Shown piece by piece: positions 9,482 through 20,951 of a stretch of 64,000 nt of DNA. The stretch comes from Bursaphelenchus xylophilus (taxonomy: Eukaryota; Nematoda; Chromadorea; Rhabditida; Aphelenchoididae). The notes under the pieces are model-generated. The model had not been told where the DNA came from. It searched no databases and saw only the letters and a list, made by a program, of their open reading frames with translations. Within the stretch, counting starts at the first letter, position 1. Each line of letters starts with the position of its first letter. Both the position numbers and the translations under genes were made by a program. The stretch is taken from assembly GCA_904066235.2 (NCBI GenBank), contig CAJFCV020000006.1:1116001-1180000 (forward strand). The letters are read 5' to 3'.

Positions 9482-11688
9482 TCACCAACTTTCTACATCA
9501 AACCCCAACTGCTCCATGGATTCTTTATTACTCGGAACAACGGAGTCGTCCCCAGTGTCCCGCCAGACCTCTTTGAGCAGACGGATGGCGGAGCTTTCGT
9601 CCACTTCTGTCTCTGCTCCTTCAACACACGTAGAAATGTTGACGGATTCATCCCTCACGACCGCCTCGAGATTCTGAAAGTCCGCGCTGGCGAAGAAGCT
9701 TTCGTCAAAGCAGAAGCTCCTCTCCGTGTTGTTCGCCTCGTTCTGTGCGGATTTTTCGGGCTGGAGCAGTGGAGATTTGTCGAGTTCGGGGGGTTTTGGA
9801 GGGGATCCTGAAAAGATTTTTTAGATAAAGATTAGATAAAAACAAAAAATTTTAGGTAAAAACTACGGATTTTTGTAGCCGCGATATTCAGAAGGCTCCC
9901 AGTAGTCATTTTTCTTCACTTTTTTATTACTGTAAACACTGGAAAAATAACAAAATAACAGCTACTGAAACTATGCGAGATCCAATTCGAAAAGATGGTG
10001 GATGACGCAAGGATTTATTGATGGCTTAGCTGGCGAAAAGGAGGTTCGGATTTAGCGCGAATTTTTCCAAAACAGTCTAAATTGGTCAACATTATCACAA
10101 AAAACTTTTGGCCTGTCCAAGCTTTACCAAAATTAACGCAAAATCTTCCCATTATCCTATGAAAACCCCCGTCTTACCATGATCTCCATCCGCATTGATC
10201 AGACAAGAGCTGTGCGATCTGGAACTGCTGGGTGATTCCATGCGATCAAGAAATTCATACTTGGTATTCTTCATTCTTCTGATGTCCTGATACAACGCAC
10301 TTAAATCTTTGCCTTTTTTGGGCGGCGCCGGCTTCTTCGGCACACTTCTTCTCGCAAACGCCCTTGGCTTATCGATGGGGCTTTGGCCAACCATCGGGAT
10401 TTTTTGAAGAGTCTTCAAGGACCTCTTGGCCGATCTCAGAGACTTTTGGACCTCTTCGACATTCATTTCCTTGGTCCCATCGATCATCTTTCGCGCAATT
10501 CGGATGTTCTCCAACGCAACAGCAATAACTTTGTCACCTTCGATGGGAGAGGTGGGCGAGGAAGAGCCAGATGAACTAAAAATCCGAAAGAATAAGAAAA
10601 TAGAAAACTTACTGGGTAGGCGGTTCGATCAAGGTCCCGTTTTTCAAAGCATTATCAACGTAGTTGTGGATGGCGATAAGAGCAACACTCTGAAAGCAGG
10701 TAATTGAGTTTTTAGCAAATTCGACCTGAACCCTATAAATACTTGATACAATCTTCGATTAAACAAAAATTCATCAAAAAACCTGCCGAAAAACTTTCGA
10801 TCGGCTCATAAGTATCGGCAGAACTTCCATAACCTTCCCAGCGAATCAGATAGTGCAATCTTCCATCAATCCGCTTGTGGCCCAACACTCTTTCGATGAC
10901 ATACGTTTTCTTGGACATCTTCTTGGTCCCTGGTCCCTTTCCTTTATTCTTCTTTAGATTTTTTGACCTACAATAATGTAATAGACCAAATGAACTCTAA
11001 AAAATGAAAAGAACATACAAAAACTCACTGGAAAGAGTCCTCAAACTTCGAAGAATGTTGCATCATACCCATATAAGCAGTTAAAAGTTTTTGACCTTTT
11101 GGAGTCTGAAAATATAAGACATCGGAAATTGATACCTAAAACAATATACTATTTTTCTGATCATTCATTAAATCAGTTCCTAATGCGCTCAAAAATTATA
11201 AACAAAGGTTTTTGGCGATGGTTAACGTCTTACCATCAAATCTTCCATTCTCTGATCCTTCTCGTATAATTCTCCATTGCTCCACTGCTGAACATGAAAA
11301 ATAACTTCTGAGTCGGGAACACTGTGCGAAACAATCCGTTCTTCGGTGATACTGCCAGAAGATTCGTCCTGAAACAAATTTACATCAGAGAAACGCATCA
11401 ACTATCGGTCGTTACGCCTTAATTTGGGCTAAATTATCTAGAAGGTACCTAAAACAAGAGAAATTCGAAAATCTGTAAACTCACTGATTCAGAATCTTCG
11501 ACGACATTTTTCATGGCTCTCCTGAGTTTATTATAGGTCTTCAAGTGGTTTTCCTTCAAGTGTTCAACCATGTAGTCGATATTATCCTTGGCACAAGTGA
11601 AGTGCTGCTTGCAGTAGCGACAGCTACGAGAGACGTCGGAATCCGGCGGAAACTTCTTTAAAACCTCTGTGTGGAAAAACGAGGCCAT
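9482..11688 (-). CDS. BED-type zinc finger and chromodomain protein
   Basis: Seven exons on the minus strand (11485-11688, 11234-11368, 11029-11105, 10743-10967, 10613-10687, 10178-10575, 9482-9807) give 479 residues. The start ATG directly follows a TTTCAG acceptor, consistent with trans-splicing. Residues 22-48 have the C-x2-C ... H-x4-H spacing of a BED finger (Cys23, Cys26, His43, His48). Residues about 160-210 are a chromodomain: YVIERVLGHKR, then HYLIRWEGYGSSADTYEP with the aromatic cage-type residues Tyr161, Trp and Tyr. The rest is low-complexity, with a KKPAPPKKGKD basic stretch and an acidic C-terminal part. Chromodomains of this type bind methylated histone tails and BED fingers bind DNA, so a chromatin role is likely. 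The junction at 10,743/10,687 uses an unusual CAGAG acceptor and is the least certain. Confidence 0.8.
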
Positions 11689-12585
11689 CTGAAAGAAGCT
11701 TACAATCAGAAAGGCGCAAATTTACATTACACTAGGCAAAGTTTTTGGATTTTATAAAAAACGACTGGCAATTGTGAAAATCGACTAAAGGCATAATAAT
11801 TAAGAGTAAAAAAGTTGATATAACAGTTGCATTGCACTTTACTTGCACAAAAATGAGATTCTTGGACGAATTTCGCAAAAAAATTCTGCAATTTTGCAAA
11901 AAAATTGCGCGGATCTACGAAAATTCTGAGTTTTGAAACGAAAATCAATTACAGTAGAAAAATGTAAATTACGCAAAGAATTCGCCTTACCACACGCAAG
12001 CAGAGACATGATTTTCAAACTGTTTGAGATATCCGATGTTATACTTGCCATTAGACTTGATTACCTGTCTTTTAATAATTTTTTATTGTTGTGAACGTGT
12101 TTTTGGTTTCTTGTACAATTTTTTTGTAATCGCAGCGATGTCTCACACGTAGCGACATGGGAAAGGACCGTGAAAAGGCCCTTAGGCGTGTGATTCATGC
12201 AAATTTCTTTCTCGACAAACATGGCTGAAAGGCTTTCAATTTCCTCCAATCTACTTCTTCCCCCGTTCCGAATGGAGGGTTTCTGACCGTAAAATGGGTC
12301 TTAGAATAGTAACCACCTGTTTTTACGGCAGTAACAACCTTTTCTTATCAGCTTCGACCCCTTGAATAATATTGAACTTGCTCAATTTGACCTTGTCATT
12401 TAAATTTGGCTTGTAAAACGGTCAGATAATTTGACGTTGATAAGAAGTACTTCCACATGAAACCTCTCATGTCTCAATAAACTAAATATTAACAGCCATT
12501 TTGTCACTCGTTTTATCATTTTGAGACACTAAATTTTAGATTGGTCATCTTCATCAAGGTTAATAAATTTTTTTTGTCCTAAGCG
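11689..12585. other. Intergenic region with possible unplaced minus-strand exons
   Basis: Two minus-strand stretches look exon-like. One is at about 12,185-12,290 (encoding VEKEICMNHTPKG and LSHVATC). The other is at 11,996-12,051, ending at a good GTAAGG donor, with either MASITSDISNSLKIMSLLAC or, in another frame, KQFENHVSAC. I could not join them to each other or to the gene below without a stop, so no gene is called. The intronic motif TACATTACACTAGG lies at 11,723. Confidence 0.3.
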
Positions 12586-13462
12586 ATGGAGAGCTCTGAT
12601 CCAGCTACTAATCCAAGGAAGTATCTTTCAAGCCCAGTGGGTTCAAGCTACTACTCGCAGGTTCATCATGAAAACACTTTTAAGATGGATCTGTTGAACA
12701 TGCTGAATGATCCAACGACGTCCGATTTTGATATTGTGGTCAATGAAAGAGTCTTCAAGGTGAGGAAAAGAGCTGGTTAGAGAGCTTAGACTAGTGTTTC
12801 CCGAAAGTGCTTAGGCTTTTGCATTGTACCTAGTCATGACTGCGCTTTTCGGAGAGTTCGTTCTGCATTGTCCATAGTCGTGAGGCGGTGCACCGTGTGC
12901 TCTCACTTAGCCACCATTTGAAGAGATGCAATTTTTTTCCAGGTCCATCGAGTGATCCTACAAGCCCGTTCGAAGTATTTTGCGGCCCTGTTTTCATCGA
13001 AGAATCGAGAAACGGAGACTGGACGGATGGAGATAAAAGAGATGGATGAAGATCAAGTCTCCGTGGTCTTGCGGTTTATTTATGGTGCTAAGCTGCCAGA
13101 CCCTTCGGTTGTGACCTTAGAATTGTATCAAATTGCTGATATGTATCGACTAATCGATCTGAAGGTAAGTTGCATCCTGATCAATTTGACACGCCATGAA
13201 AACTTTCTTTGTGACATTGCGGTTTCAGTATTACTGTATAAACGTCCTTGCGTCCTCATTAGACTCCACAAATATAATTTGTTTTCTTCAACATGCTGAA
13301 CACTTCCAAGACGACCGTCTTATGGATGTTGGGGTGTGTTATGTAACGAAAAATCTTGACAGACTGTTGCGAACCGAAATCGCGGATCAATTATTGGATT
13401 GGAAACAACTGGTTAAACGCATTCTACACTATCAAAACGAGAGATTAAGCGCTGAAGCATAA
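12586..13462 (+). CDS. Small BTB/POZ-domain protein
   Basis: Three exons, 12,586-12,759, 12,943-13,164 and 13,229-13,462, all phase 0, give 209 residues. Residues 45-135 form a BTB domain: SDFDIVV..RVFKVHRVILQARSKYFAALF, then the typical VVLRFIYG and YQIADMYRLIDLK blocks. The C-terminal part (residues 133-209, with YYCINVLASSLDS and LQHAEHFQDDRLMD) resembles the start of a BACK domain. There is no MATH, kelch or other substrate domain, so it is a BTB-only protein of the kind that can dimerise or bind Cullin-3; the partner is unknown. Its stop is only 49 bp from the stop of the convergent kinase gene. Confidence 0.8.
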
Positions 13463-13511
13463 GATTGTAAAAGTCTGCTCTTTATACTGCCAGAATACAA
13501 ATGTGATATGT

Positions 13512-16410
13512 TCAGCTTGTGGGTCCGTCCATGTGCAGACGATTGGGTTGGTAGGTGAAGTCGATGAACTCGGTGTCCTGCCCTCTGATCATTGTGTTGG
13601 GAGCGAGGGAGGCTGAAATTGGGAGTTTTAGGGTGAAGTGGGATGGCCGAAGCTAAAAAATGATTTTACTCCCATATCGATAGGGTAGTAAAATCATTTT
13701 TTCGCTTTTTGGCTTGTCAAAACCGCACTTTGCTAGTACATCCACAAAAAAGTCTCAACTAGTCATGAATCGTTGTGAGGGTGGGCTAGCGAAGGGTGGT
13801 TCTGGCTAGCCAAAAAAAGCGAAAAAAATTATCTCAACATACCCGGATTAGGCTGCACATCCGTGAATTCGGACGCAATATAACCCGTGTCCGTTTCGTT
13901 TTTCACTTTCGGCACGAATGGAGGTTTCAACTCTCGCTTCAACAACTTTTCCCAATCAATTGTGGCAAAGAATGGATGTTCCTTGATTTCCTCCAGGTCA
14001 TTCTTGGCACCCAGTCGTTCCGAGCGATCTTTTTTGAGGAAATCGTTGAGAACTTGTTTCGTCGTGGCTGATGCCGTCGCTGGGACTGACAGGGGCTTGT
14101 AGAGGATCTTTTCGTACATCTCTTTGTGGTCTTTGGAGTAGAATGGAGGCTAAAAAATTCATGATTCATAGTGTAAATTTTGGGATTTTGATGACTTAAA
14201 GAACCTCAGAGTTCTAAGACTTTGCAAAAATTCTTCTTGACGTCAAATTCGACCGAAAATTTGATTGTAAATTTCCTTACCAGTGAAAACATAAACTCGT
14301 ACAAAACTGCGCCCAGACACCACCAATCAACCGTGAGTCCATAAGGTTTCTTTTGAATGATTTCTGGCGCCAAATACTCCGGAGTTCCACAAAAGGTTTG
14401 TGTCAGATCATTCAGCTTGATGCCTTCTTTGCAAAGTCCAAAATCGGTGATGACAACATGACCGTATCTGTCGAGGATCAAGTTTTCTGGCTTTAAATCT
14501 CTGAAAAGAACGATTTTTATACTAAGTCGGATAGAAGCTCACCGATAAATAATCTGCCGCTCGTGCAAATACCCCAAGGCACTCGCAATTTCGGCCGCAT
14601 AGAATCGCGCACGATTCTCGCTGAAATGCCGGTCCTTTTGCAGATGAAAGAAGAGCTCTCCGCCGTTCAAAAAGTCCAACACAAAGTATAATTTGTCCTT
14701 GGTCTGGAAGCTGTAGTGCAGATACACCAGGAACGGATGATTAATGTTCGACTTCAAGACGTTCCGCTCGGCCATTACGTGTTTGGCCTCGTTCCTCTTC
14801 AAGATTCGGGCCTTTCCGAGCACCTTCATTGCGTAGATTTTCCCGTCCATCCGATAGCGCACCATGAACACTCGGCCGAAACTCCCTTTGCCGATTGTTT
14901 TCAGGTATTCGAAGTGATTTGGGGCAATTCTGGAAGTACAGAGGGGATTTGCTCATTTTGCTACAAATTTTGCTGGAAATCGAAAGTGAAATTAATTTGC
15001 CCTCCTTACATAAGCGAAAAAGACTATTTTAATAAATTTGAAAGTTGTTCTAGCATTCATAGGAATCACTTTTTCATAGAATGCCTCAGGCGATTCTGTT
15101 TTTTTTTGAAAAAATGAAGGAAAGCAAATTTAAGATATTTTCTTAATTTTTTACCATTTTTTTGCGTACAAAATTTATTTTGGATGCTAACCATGCAAAC
15201 ATTAAGACGTACTATGTACAACACCCTCAAAATCACGTACGTTTTCCTCTCCGAAGGTCCCAAATCGACGTTATCTTCATCTTCCACAATTCCAAGCGGT
15301 CCCAAAAAGTGCTGAACTTCTTTGCTAAAGACAGAATCACATTATCTCAAGTTACCAACACAATCATACCGATCGCGCAGCTCTCTGACACAGAAATTGA
15401 TCAACTTTTGGATCCAAAATTTTCGATCCTCCGCCAGCTTCTTCGGCGATGGGAAAAAGGTCTTCTTTTTTGGTGGACGGTCGAAATCATGGGGCAGGAA
15501 GCCTTTGATCTTCTCGTAAAGGTCTTCATATTCGGTTATGGTCCGTTGCATTGTCATACCATACTCATTTTTGAGTTGGAAGTAGACCTGAAAGAATTTT
15601 GGAAAGGTGTGGAAGTATGTGTTTTTCAAGGTTAAGGTTTTTTTAAAAAGAGGGCCTACATATTAGCATTTTCACAAAGTGCCTGGACATTTGTCGCGAT
15701 CCGCGCCGTGCACAAAAATGCGCGAGTTCTTGCACCGTGCACTCACCTTTTTTTGGTTTTGCACTGTGCATTTGAAATATCGCTACGGCGTAAGCTGTTC
15801 TCAACTGCGCCGCTGCGGTTTTTCTCAAAAATTTGCACAGTGCAATCGGCTTCTTTCAGGTTTGCACGGTGCGCAAAGAAAAATCCACAGTGCGTTGGCG
15901 ACAAAAATTCAAGATGTACTATGCGCAAGCGAAAAGATGTCCAGGCACTTTGTGAAAGTGCTAATAGTTGTTCCAGAAAGTGCGCCGCGTTTTTTCGGCT
16001 ATTTTTCGCACATGCAAATGTCCTAATCATCTTTTTGACCACGAGAGTATACGACATGCACGGTGCAAACCCGGGTTCTTTTTTCTCACGGTGCAACAAA
16101 TGTCCGTGCACTTTATGAAAATATGTGCTATAAGTTTGTCGGGAAAATAATGAGCACTCTGTCGCAGCGAAAATCGCATCGCCGCAAATGAATTGTGTCC
16201 CGGTAAAATCAAATTTCTTTTCGCTTCAGCAACCCGATTTTCTCTGCGGCAGAGTGCTCATGATTTTCCCGACAGACTGCTGATTCATAATAGCCACATT
16301 CTCAAAACTTTTGCCACACTTTGCAACGCTCTCAGTAAACTCACCGGACTTCGCTTCTCATCCGTCACGATCGGTTTGCACTCCACCTTCTTGTGGGCCG
16401 ATTCCGCCAT
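13512..16410 (-). CDS. SGK-type AGC protein kinase with an N-terminal PX domain
   Basis: Seven exons on the minus strand (16,345-16,410, 15,370-15,587, 15,241-15,324, 14,543-14,929, 14,281-14,500, 13,843-14,149, 13,512-13,612) give 460 residues. Residues about 23-110 are a PX phosphoinositide-binding domain ([20 protein letters not shown]; proline/lysine-rich loop; [17 protein letters not shown]). The kinase domain follows: GKGSFGRV (136-143), ATP lysine Lys158, YRDLKPEN with catalytic Asp253, DFG at 271-273, activation-loop [12 protein letters not shown] with Thr287 (PDK1-type site), and a C-terminal hydrophobic motif FIDFTY with Thr447 (TORC2-type site). This order is that of mammalian SGK3/CISK. 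SGK acts downstream of PI3K and PDK1. The 757-bp first intron holds GCACNGTGC palindromes and a TCTGTCGGG MITE near its 5' end. The 230-bp last intron holds a 50-bp hairpin. Confidence 0.9.
13654..13708. repeat. Short hairpin in the last intron of the SGK-like gene
   Basis: AAAAAATGATTTTACT is followed by a short loop (CCCATATCGATAGGG) and then the complement AGTAAAATCATTTTTT, forming a near-perfect stem of about 20 bp. It could be a small insertion remnant; no terminator role is implied. Confidence 0.6.
15655..15970. repeat. Inverted-repeat element with TTTTCACAAAGTGC ends
   Basis: The left end TAGCATTTTCACAAAGTGC and the right end GCACTTTGTGAAAGTGCTA are complementary. Inside are five or six GCAC(A/C/G)GTGC palindromes. 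Related ends occur at 20,044, 20,555, 20,690, 16,980 and 32,150. Located in the first intron of the kinase gene. Confidence 0.6.
16132..16284. mobile_element. TCTGTCGGGAAAATAATG MITE, copy 2
   Basis: The left end is GTTTGTCGGGAAAATAATGA and the right end is TCATGATTTTCCCGACAGAC. It belongs to the AATGAGCAC...CGCAGCGAAAATCGCA subfamily. It lies in the first intron of the kinase gene. Confidence 0.75.
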
Positions 16411-17186
16411 CCTCGGAAACGTGGAATATGGGCCGCCCGAGGGTCTTAATATCACCGCCCGAGGGTCTCTTAATATCACCGCCTGAGGGTCTTCTTTTGC
16501 TCGTTTCGATTTTGGGGGAATTTTGTAATGCGTTTTCATCAGTTCGCTCCTTATCTTTTATCAGGCAAGCCGGAGAGAGTTTTTCTTTACGACCCCGCAT
16601 TTAACAGGCCATGTAAAAATAGCGCATATGATGTAGAATGCATATATGAAATTCCACGGAAAGTGTTTTGGTCGAACGTTCAAACCGCCGCCTCAAAGAA
16701 CGGCCCCTTTTTTTTAATTCGAAGCGGATGTCCGGAGGAACGTTTTGTGATTAGTTTTTGATATAAATAATAATAAAAAACAATCAAAAAGAGCAATTTA
16801 TTGCTTGTAATCAAACTATATTAAGAAATTTTTGCAATATCAGACAAATATATTAGTTCATTGATTCGAAAAAATTGAAGTTTTTGGGCAAAAACTTATG
16901 AAAAAAGGATAGTCTTCATGTGGCGACAGAATTGCTGCTAGAAAAAAGATTTTGTAAACGTAATTAGTATAGTATTTTCATAAAGTGCATGGGCATTACT
17001 AATCGTTCCAGATAATGCGTAAATTTTTTTCGGCATTTTTTCGCACTTGCCTGTTTCCTGCGCGACGTGATCCTTTTCGAAACATCCTGCACTGTGCAAA
17101 ATGTGCGACAAGCGCGTGAAAATTGAAGATTTACTGAAGGCGAGACAATCAATTCACAAAAATGATCCTCAATTTTGCATGAACTA
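16411..17186. other. Gene-free spacer upstream of the SGK-like gene
   Basis: A short direct repeat is present at 16,432-16,495 (three copies of GCCCGAGGGTCTTAATATCACC with small changes). The remainder is AT-rich with an isolated AAAGTGCATGGGCA repeat end at 16,980 and a GCACTGTGC at 17,089. No further exon is recognised. Confidence 0.4.
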
Positions 17187-17408
17187 CAGGGTCTTTCAAG
17201 AAACGTGAAGGAAAGTAGGAGGCTATAACTTAAAAGAGCCCTTTTTCAAAAGGTTGTTGCGACCTCAGTTTGCACTTAAAAGTCTTGTTACTTCGTAGGC
17301 AAAAAATAATGTTGCTTAAAAATACATATTCCAAAAACCAAGTCTCTGCGCCGCCTCCGCCGAAGGTTATAGCCTCCTACTTTCCTTCACGTTTCTTGAA
17401 AGACCCTG
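17187..17408. mobile_element. TA-flanked MITE with CAGGGTCTTTCAAG ends
   Basis: The ends CAGGGTCTTTCAAGAAACGT and their complement are perfect and flanked by TA on both sides. The inverted repeats extend about 45 bp (through GGAAAGTAGGAGGCTATAAC). No coding capacity. Tc1/mariner-class by its TA target and CAGGG terminus. Confidence 0.8.
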
Positions 17409-17527
17409 TAGTATGATACTTTGGGTATGCCATACGAAATATATGTAAGTTCCCGGCAAGAAATGAGAAGATTCGCAAAAAAATGTCACATTTTCTCCAA
17501 CTTTCGAACTACAATTCGAGGCCTCGT

Positions 17528-17765
17528 ACAGTGGGAGACCTGATCCAATGACAAAAAACGTACCATTTTGCATCCGGGAAGTTTCAAAAAATGTGGCAAA
17601 ATACCATTTCAAAAGCGCCCGCTCTTTTTGTGAGGTAAAGGGCGCCCTTCAAAACTAAGTTTTTTCAACTTCGTTTGTGGAGAGGGAGGCATTTTGCCAC
17701 ACTTTTTATACTTCCCGGATGCAAAATGGTACGTTTTTTGCTACTGGATCAGGTCACCACTGTAA
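17528..17765. mobile_element. CCTGATCCAGTGGC MITE, copy 4
   Basis: It is a palindromic copy with somewhat diverged arms (GAGACCTGATCCAATGACAA at the left). It is followed within 50 bp by a TCTGTCGGG end and another copy of its own family. Confidence 0.8.
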
Positions 17766-17811
17766 AAATGATATTGTAAAGAAGATTCCGTTTACAAAAT
17801 TAGGTGCTGTC

Positions 17812-18076
17812 AGTCTGTCGGGAAAATAATGTGGATTTGTCGTAGCAAAATTGGGACTTGATGTAGTGGCTAAAATGTTCCATTTTGCATCCGGAAAGTA
17901 TCAAAATGTAGCAAAAGGCTTCCCTCTCCAAGCGAAAAAAAAACTCCGATTTCAAAAGCGCGCCCTTCAAAACGAGGTTTTTTCACTTGAAGAGGGAGGC
18001 ATTTTGTCACATTTTTGATACGTTCCGGATGCAAAATGGTACGTTTTTTGTCACTGGATTAGGTCTCTCACTGTAC
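17812..18076. mobile_element. TCTGTCGGG fragment plus CCTGATCCAGTGGC MITE, copy 5
   Basis: A half-element starting CAGTCTGTCGGGAAAATAAT (17,813) breaks off at about 17,845, where a diverged palindromic MITE begins (GGGACTTGATGTAGTGGC) and runs to 18,075. The most economical reading is that the second element inserted in the first, or deleted its right half. Confidence 0.6.
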
Positions 18077-18673
18077 ACCGTATACGTCTTAGATAGAAAT
18101 ACACTTGCTTTACAACCTTTATTACAAACCGCAAACTTTGACAAAAACGAATAAATAGTCGCTACAATGTTAATTACCGCTAAAATGCATAGAAAAAAGA
18201 CTACTCAAGAAAATAAAAAAAGAATAGAATGATCCCAACCCAGAAGCTATTGGGGGAAAATATATAGAAGATGCTACAATCGAGAGGGGTTGTAGACCAG
18301 GAAGGCACCGTCAACCGGCATGATTTGGGGATTTTTTTGGGGGTTTTTTGGCATAAAAATTTGAATTTTTTGGCAAAAATTTTGATTTTTCGCTATTTTC
18401 TTCAAAAATCAATATTAAAAAGACCAGACTACTGTGAAAAATCTTATATAGACTATTAAATCAGACCATGTTCAAGTTGAAATTAGGCAAAATTTGAATA
18501 TTCAAAAATTAAATTTAAATATTTTTGAATATTCAAATTCAAAAAAATCATATTTAAATAGATGTAGACTATTTAATCACATATTAAAACAAATTTGCAT
18601 ATTCAAAAAAATTTTTTGAATATTCAAATTTCAAAAATTTTAAATTATTCCAATCATATCAAGAAAATTCGAC
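18077..18673. other. AT-rich spacer 3' of the KDEL receptor gene
   Basis: No gene seen. Between 18,485 and 18,640 the sequence consists of repeated TTGAATATTCAAATT palindromes, the same motif that fills the first intron of the IRS-like gene (31,340-31,920). Confidence 0.5.
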
Positions 18674-20951
18674 TCAAATCGGGAGCTCGAGTTTTCGGTT
18701 CTCTCGGACCACTCTGGTCACGTACAAGTAGAAAAAGTCCGCATACAGCACGGTCTGCACCACGCCCGACACCACCACAATCGGGTCGAAGAAGCCCTCC
18801 GTGAAGTAGCGATACACCCAGTTCAAGATGTACAGCCCGCGATACGAGCCCAACGCGAACAAGTAATGCGCCGTGATGGTCTCGGCCTCGCCGCGCCGCT
18901 GCAGCATGAACAGTTGCGGCAGGATGGCGACCGCCTCCAGGTAGATGGAGAACGTCCACAGGATCTCCAGGAACGTAAAGTCGGCGTTGATGAAGACGGC
19001 CAGCACGGCGCACGGCAGGATCAGGATCTCCACCCGCAACGTGTCCTCCTCCTTGTTCAGGGTCGAACGGAAACGGAAGTACATCATGTAGACGGTGGTG
19101 TAGAGGGCCGAGATGAAGAGAACCTGAAAAAAAAATTTGTTACAGTAACCCCAAAAAATTTGTTACAGTAACCCCGAACCTGTCAGATTACTGTGAGAAA
19201 AGCTCTATAAGGTGTTCTGAAGACAAGCTATAGCTAAAAATATCCCGTGCCGAACAAAATCCTGAAAAATTTTTTGTTACAGTAACCCTCAAGTTGCCTA
19301 ACTTGACCAATTACAGTCACAAAAAGGTTTCTAACTCGTCTTTACAACAAGCTACAGCTAAAAATACCCTGTACCGACCAAAATCCCGAAAAAAATTTTG
19401 TTACAGTAACCCTAGATTGTCGAAATGGACAGTCACAAAAAGCTCTCTAACTCGTTTTTACGACAAGCTATAGCTGAATATGCCCTATACCAAGAAAAAT
19501 CCCGAAAAATTTTTTTGTTACAGTAACCCTCAAGTTGCCTAACATGACCGATTACTGTCACAAAAAGCTCTCTAACTCGTCTTTACAACAAGCTACAGCT
19601 AAAAATACCCTTTACCGACCAAAATCCCAAAAAAATTTGTTACAGTAACCCTAGATTGTCGAAATGGACAGTCACAAAAAGCTCTCTAGCTCATTTTTAC
19701 AACAAGATATAGCTAAAAGGACCCTTTACCAGTCCTTCCGGAAAGTCGCCGGACTGAAATCGGCGACGCGCACTGTGCGAAAAAAACTTTTCTTTGCACT
19801 GTGCAATCTTTGTTCTTTGCACCGTGCAATCTTCGGCTGTCGCTCGCACCCTGACTTTTTCGCGCAGTGCAAACACCAAAAATCAGTCCGGCGACTTTCC
19901 GGAACGAGTAGTAAAAAGCAAAACGCACAAATAAATTTTGTTACAGTAACCCCAATGCTTCCCGAACCTGTCAGATTACTGTCAGAAAAAGTTTTATAAG
20001 CTGTCCTTACGACAATTTAGAGCTAAAAGACACCGTTTACCGATAGCATTTTCACAAAGTGTACGAACATTTGTCGCGCCCCGCACCGTGTACAAAAAAC
20101 ACTCCATTTTTTTGCACCGTGCATTTCACCTTTTTTGGGTTTGCACTGTGCATCGAAATATCGCCGCGATGCAGAGTTTTTCCCAACTGCGTCGCCGCGG
20201 TTCCGCTCAAAAATTCGCACAGTGCAAACGGCTTTTTTGAGGTTTGCACTGTGCGAAAAGTGCAAACGCACTGTGCATTGGCGACAAGCGTGGGACAAAG
20301 TTCAATGCACCGTGCGAAAAGCTTTTGCACAGTGCATCCCAAAATTTGTCGCCAACGCACAGTGCATTTTTAGTTTTCACTTTTCGCACTGTGCGAATTC
20401 TTCAGCAAAGCCGCGACAATGAAGTTGAGGAAACCTCTCGTCGCAGCGATATTTCAACTGCACAGTGCAATACCAAAAAAAGGAGAATGCACGGTGCAAA
20501 AAATCGGGGGGTTTTGTGCACGGCGCAGGCTGCGACAAATGTCCATGCACTTTATGAAAATGCTACCAGTCTGTCGGGAAAATAATGAGCATTCTGTCGC
20601 GTCGAAAATCGCATCGCCGAGGGGAAAAGCGATCTTCCTTTCAAGATTTTTGACGCAATTTTGTGCACGGTGCGGACCGCGACATATGTCCATGCACTTT
20701 ATGAAAACTTCTAATAGCGTTGCCTAAACTTCAACAAGCATCTCCGAAACCGCGCCTACCTTCATCGCCGAGTTGTACAAGGAGACATAGGCGGTGAACA
20801 AGTCAAGGTAACGGCAGGTGAACACGAGCGCGAACAGGATCTGCGACTTGCCGGAGATGCCGGCACACGATCGCGTCTTCCAGATCTTCCACAGCAGGAT
20901 CAGAATAGCGAACAAGTGGCTCAAATCGGCCACTAAACGAAAGGCATTCAT
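18674..20951 (-). CDS. erd-2: ER lumen protein-retaining (KDEL) receptor
   Basis: Two exons on the minus strand, 20,760-20,951 and 18,674-19,123, phase 0, encode 213 residues against 212 in mammalian KDEL receptors. Exon 1 begins [20 protein letters not shown] and contains the signature [20 protein letters not shown] and [18 protein letters not shown]. Exon 2 contains the remaining membrane segments with the family blocks [56 protein letters not shown] and [20 protein letters not shown]. The protein retrieves soluble ER residents from the Golgi by binding their C-terminal KDEL-type signals. The single intron is 1.6 kb and is almost entirely tandem and dispersed repeats, unusual for a housekeeping gene here. 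Confidence 0.95.
19130..20040. repeat. Tandem repeat of about 120 bp in the KDEL receptor intron
   Basis: The block TTTGTTACAGTAACCC recurs at about 19,136, 19,156, 19,278, 19,397, 19,517, 19,639 and 19,938. The units in between share GGACAGTCACAAAAAGCTCT, ACAACAAGCTATAGCTAAAA and TACCGACCAAAATCCC. GTTACAGTAAC is itself a palindrome. A fragment with GCACTGTGC motifs (19,735-19,912), bounded by CCGGAAAGTCGCCGGACTGA and its complement, interrupts the array. Confidence 0.8.
20044..20720. repeat. Cluster of GCACNGTGC palindromes and repeat ends in the KDEL receptor intron
   Basis: About fifteen GCAC(A/C/G/T)GTGC palindromes lie between 20,085 and 20,515, bounded by the TAGCATTTTCACAAAGTG end at 20,044 and the complementary CACTTTATGAAAATGCTA end at 20,564. 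A TCTGTCGGGAAAATAATG half-element follows at 20,571, then a second CACTTTATGAAAAC end at 20,700. This looks like nested insertion of the two families. Confidence 0.6.
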
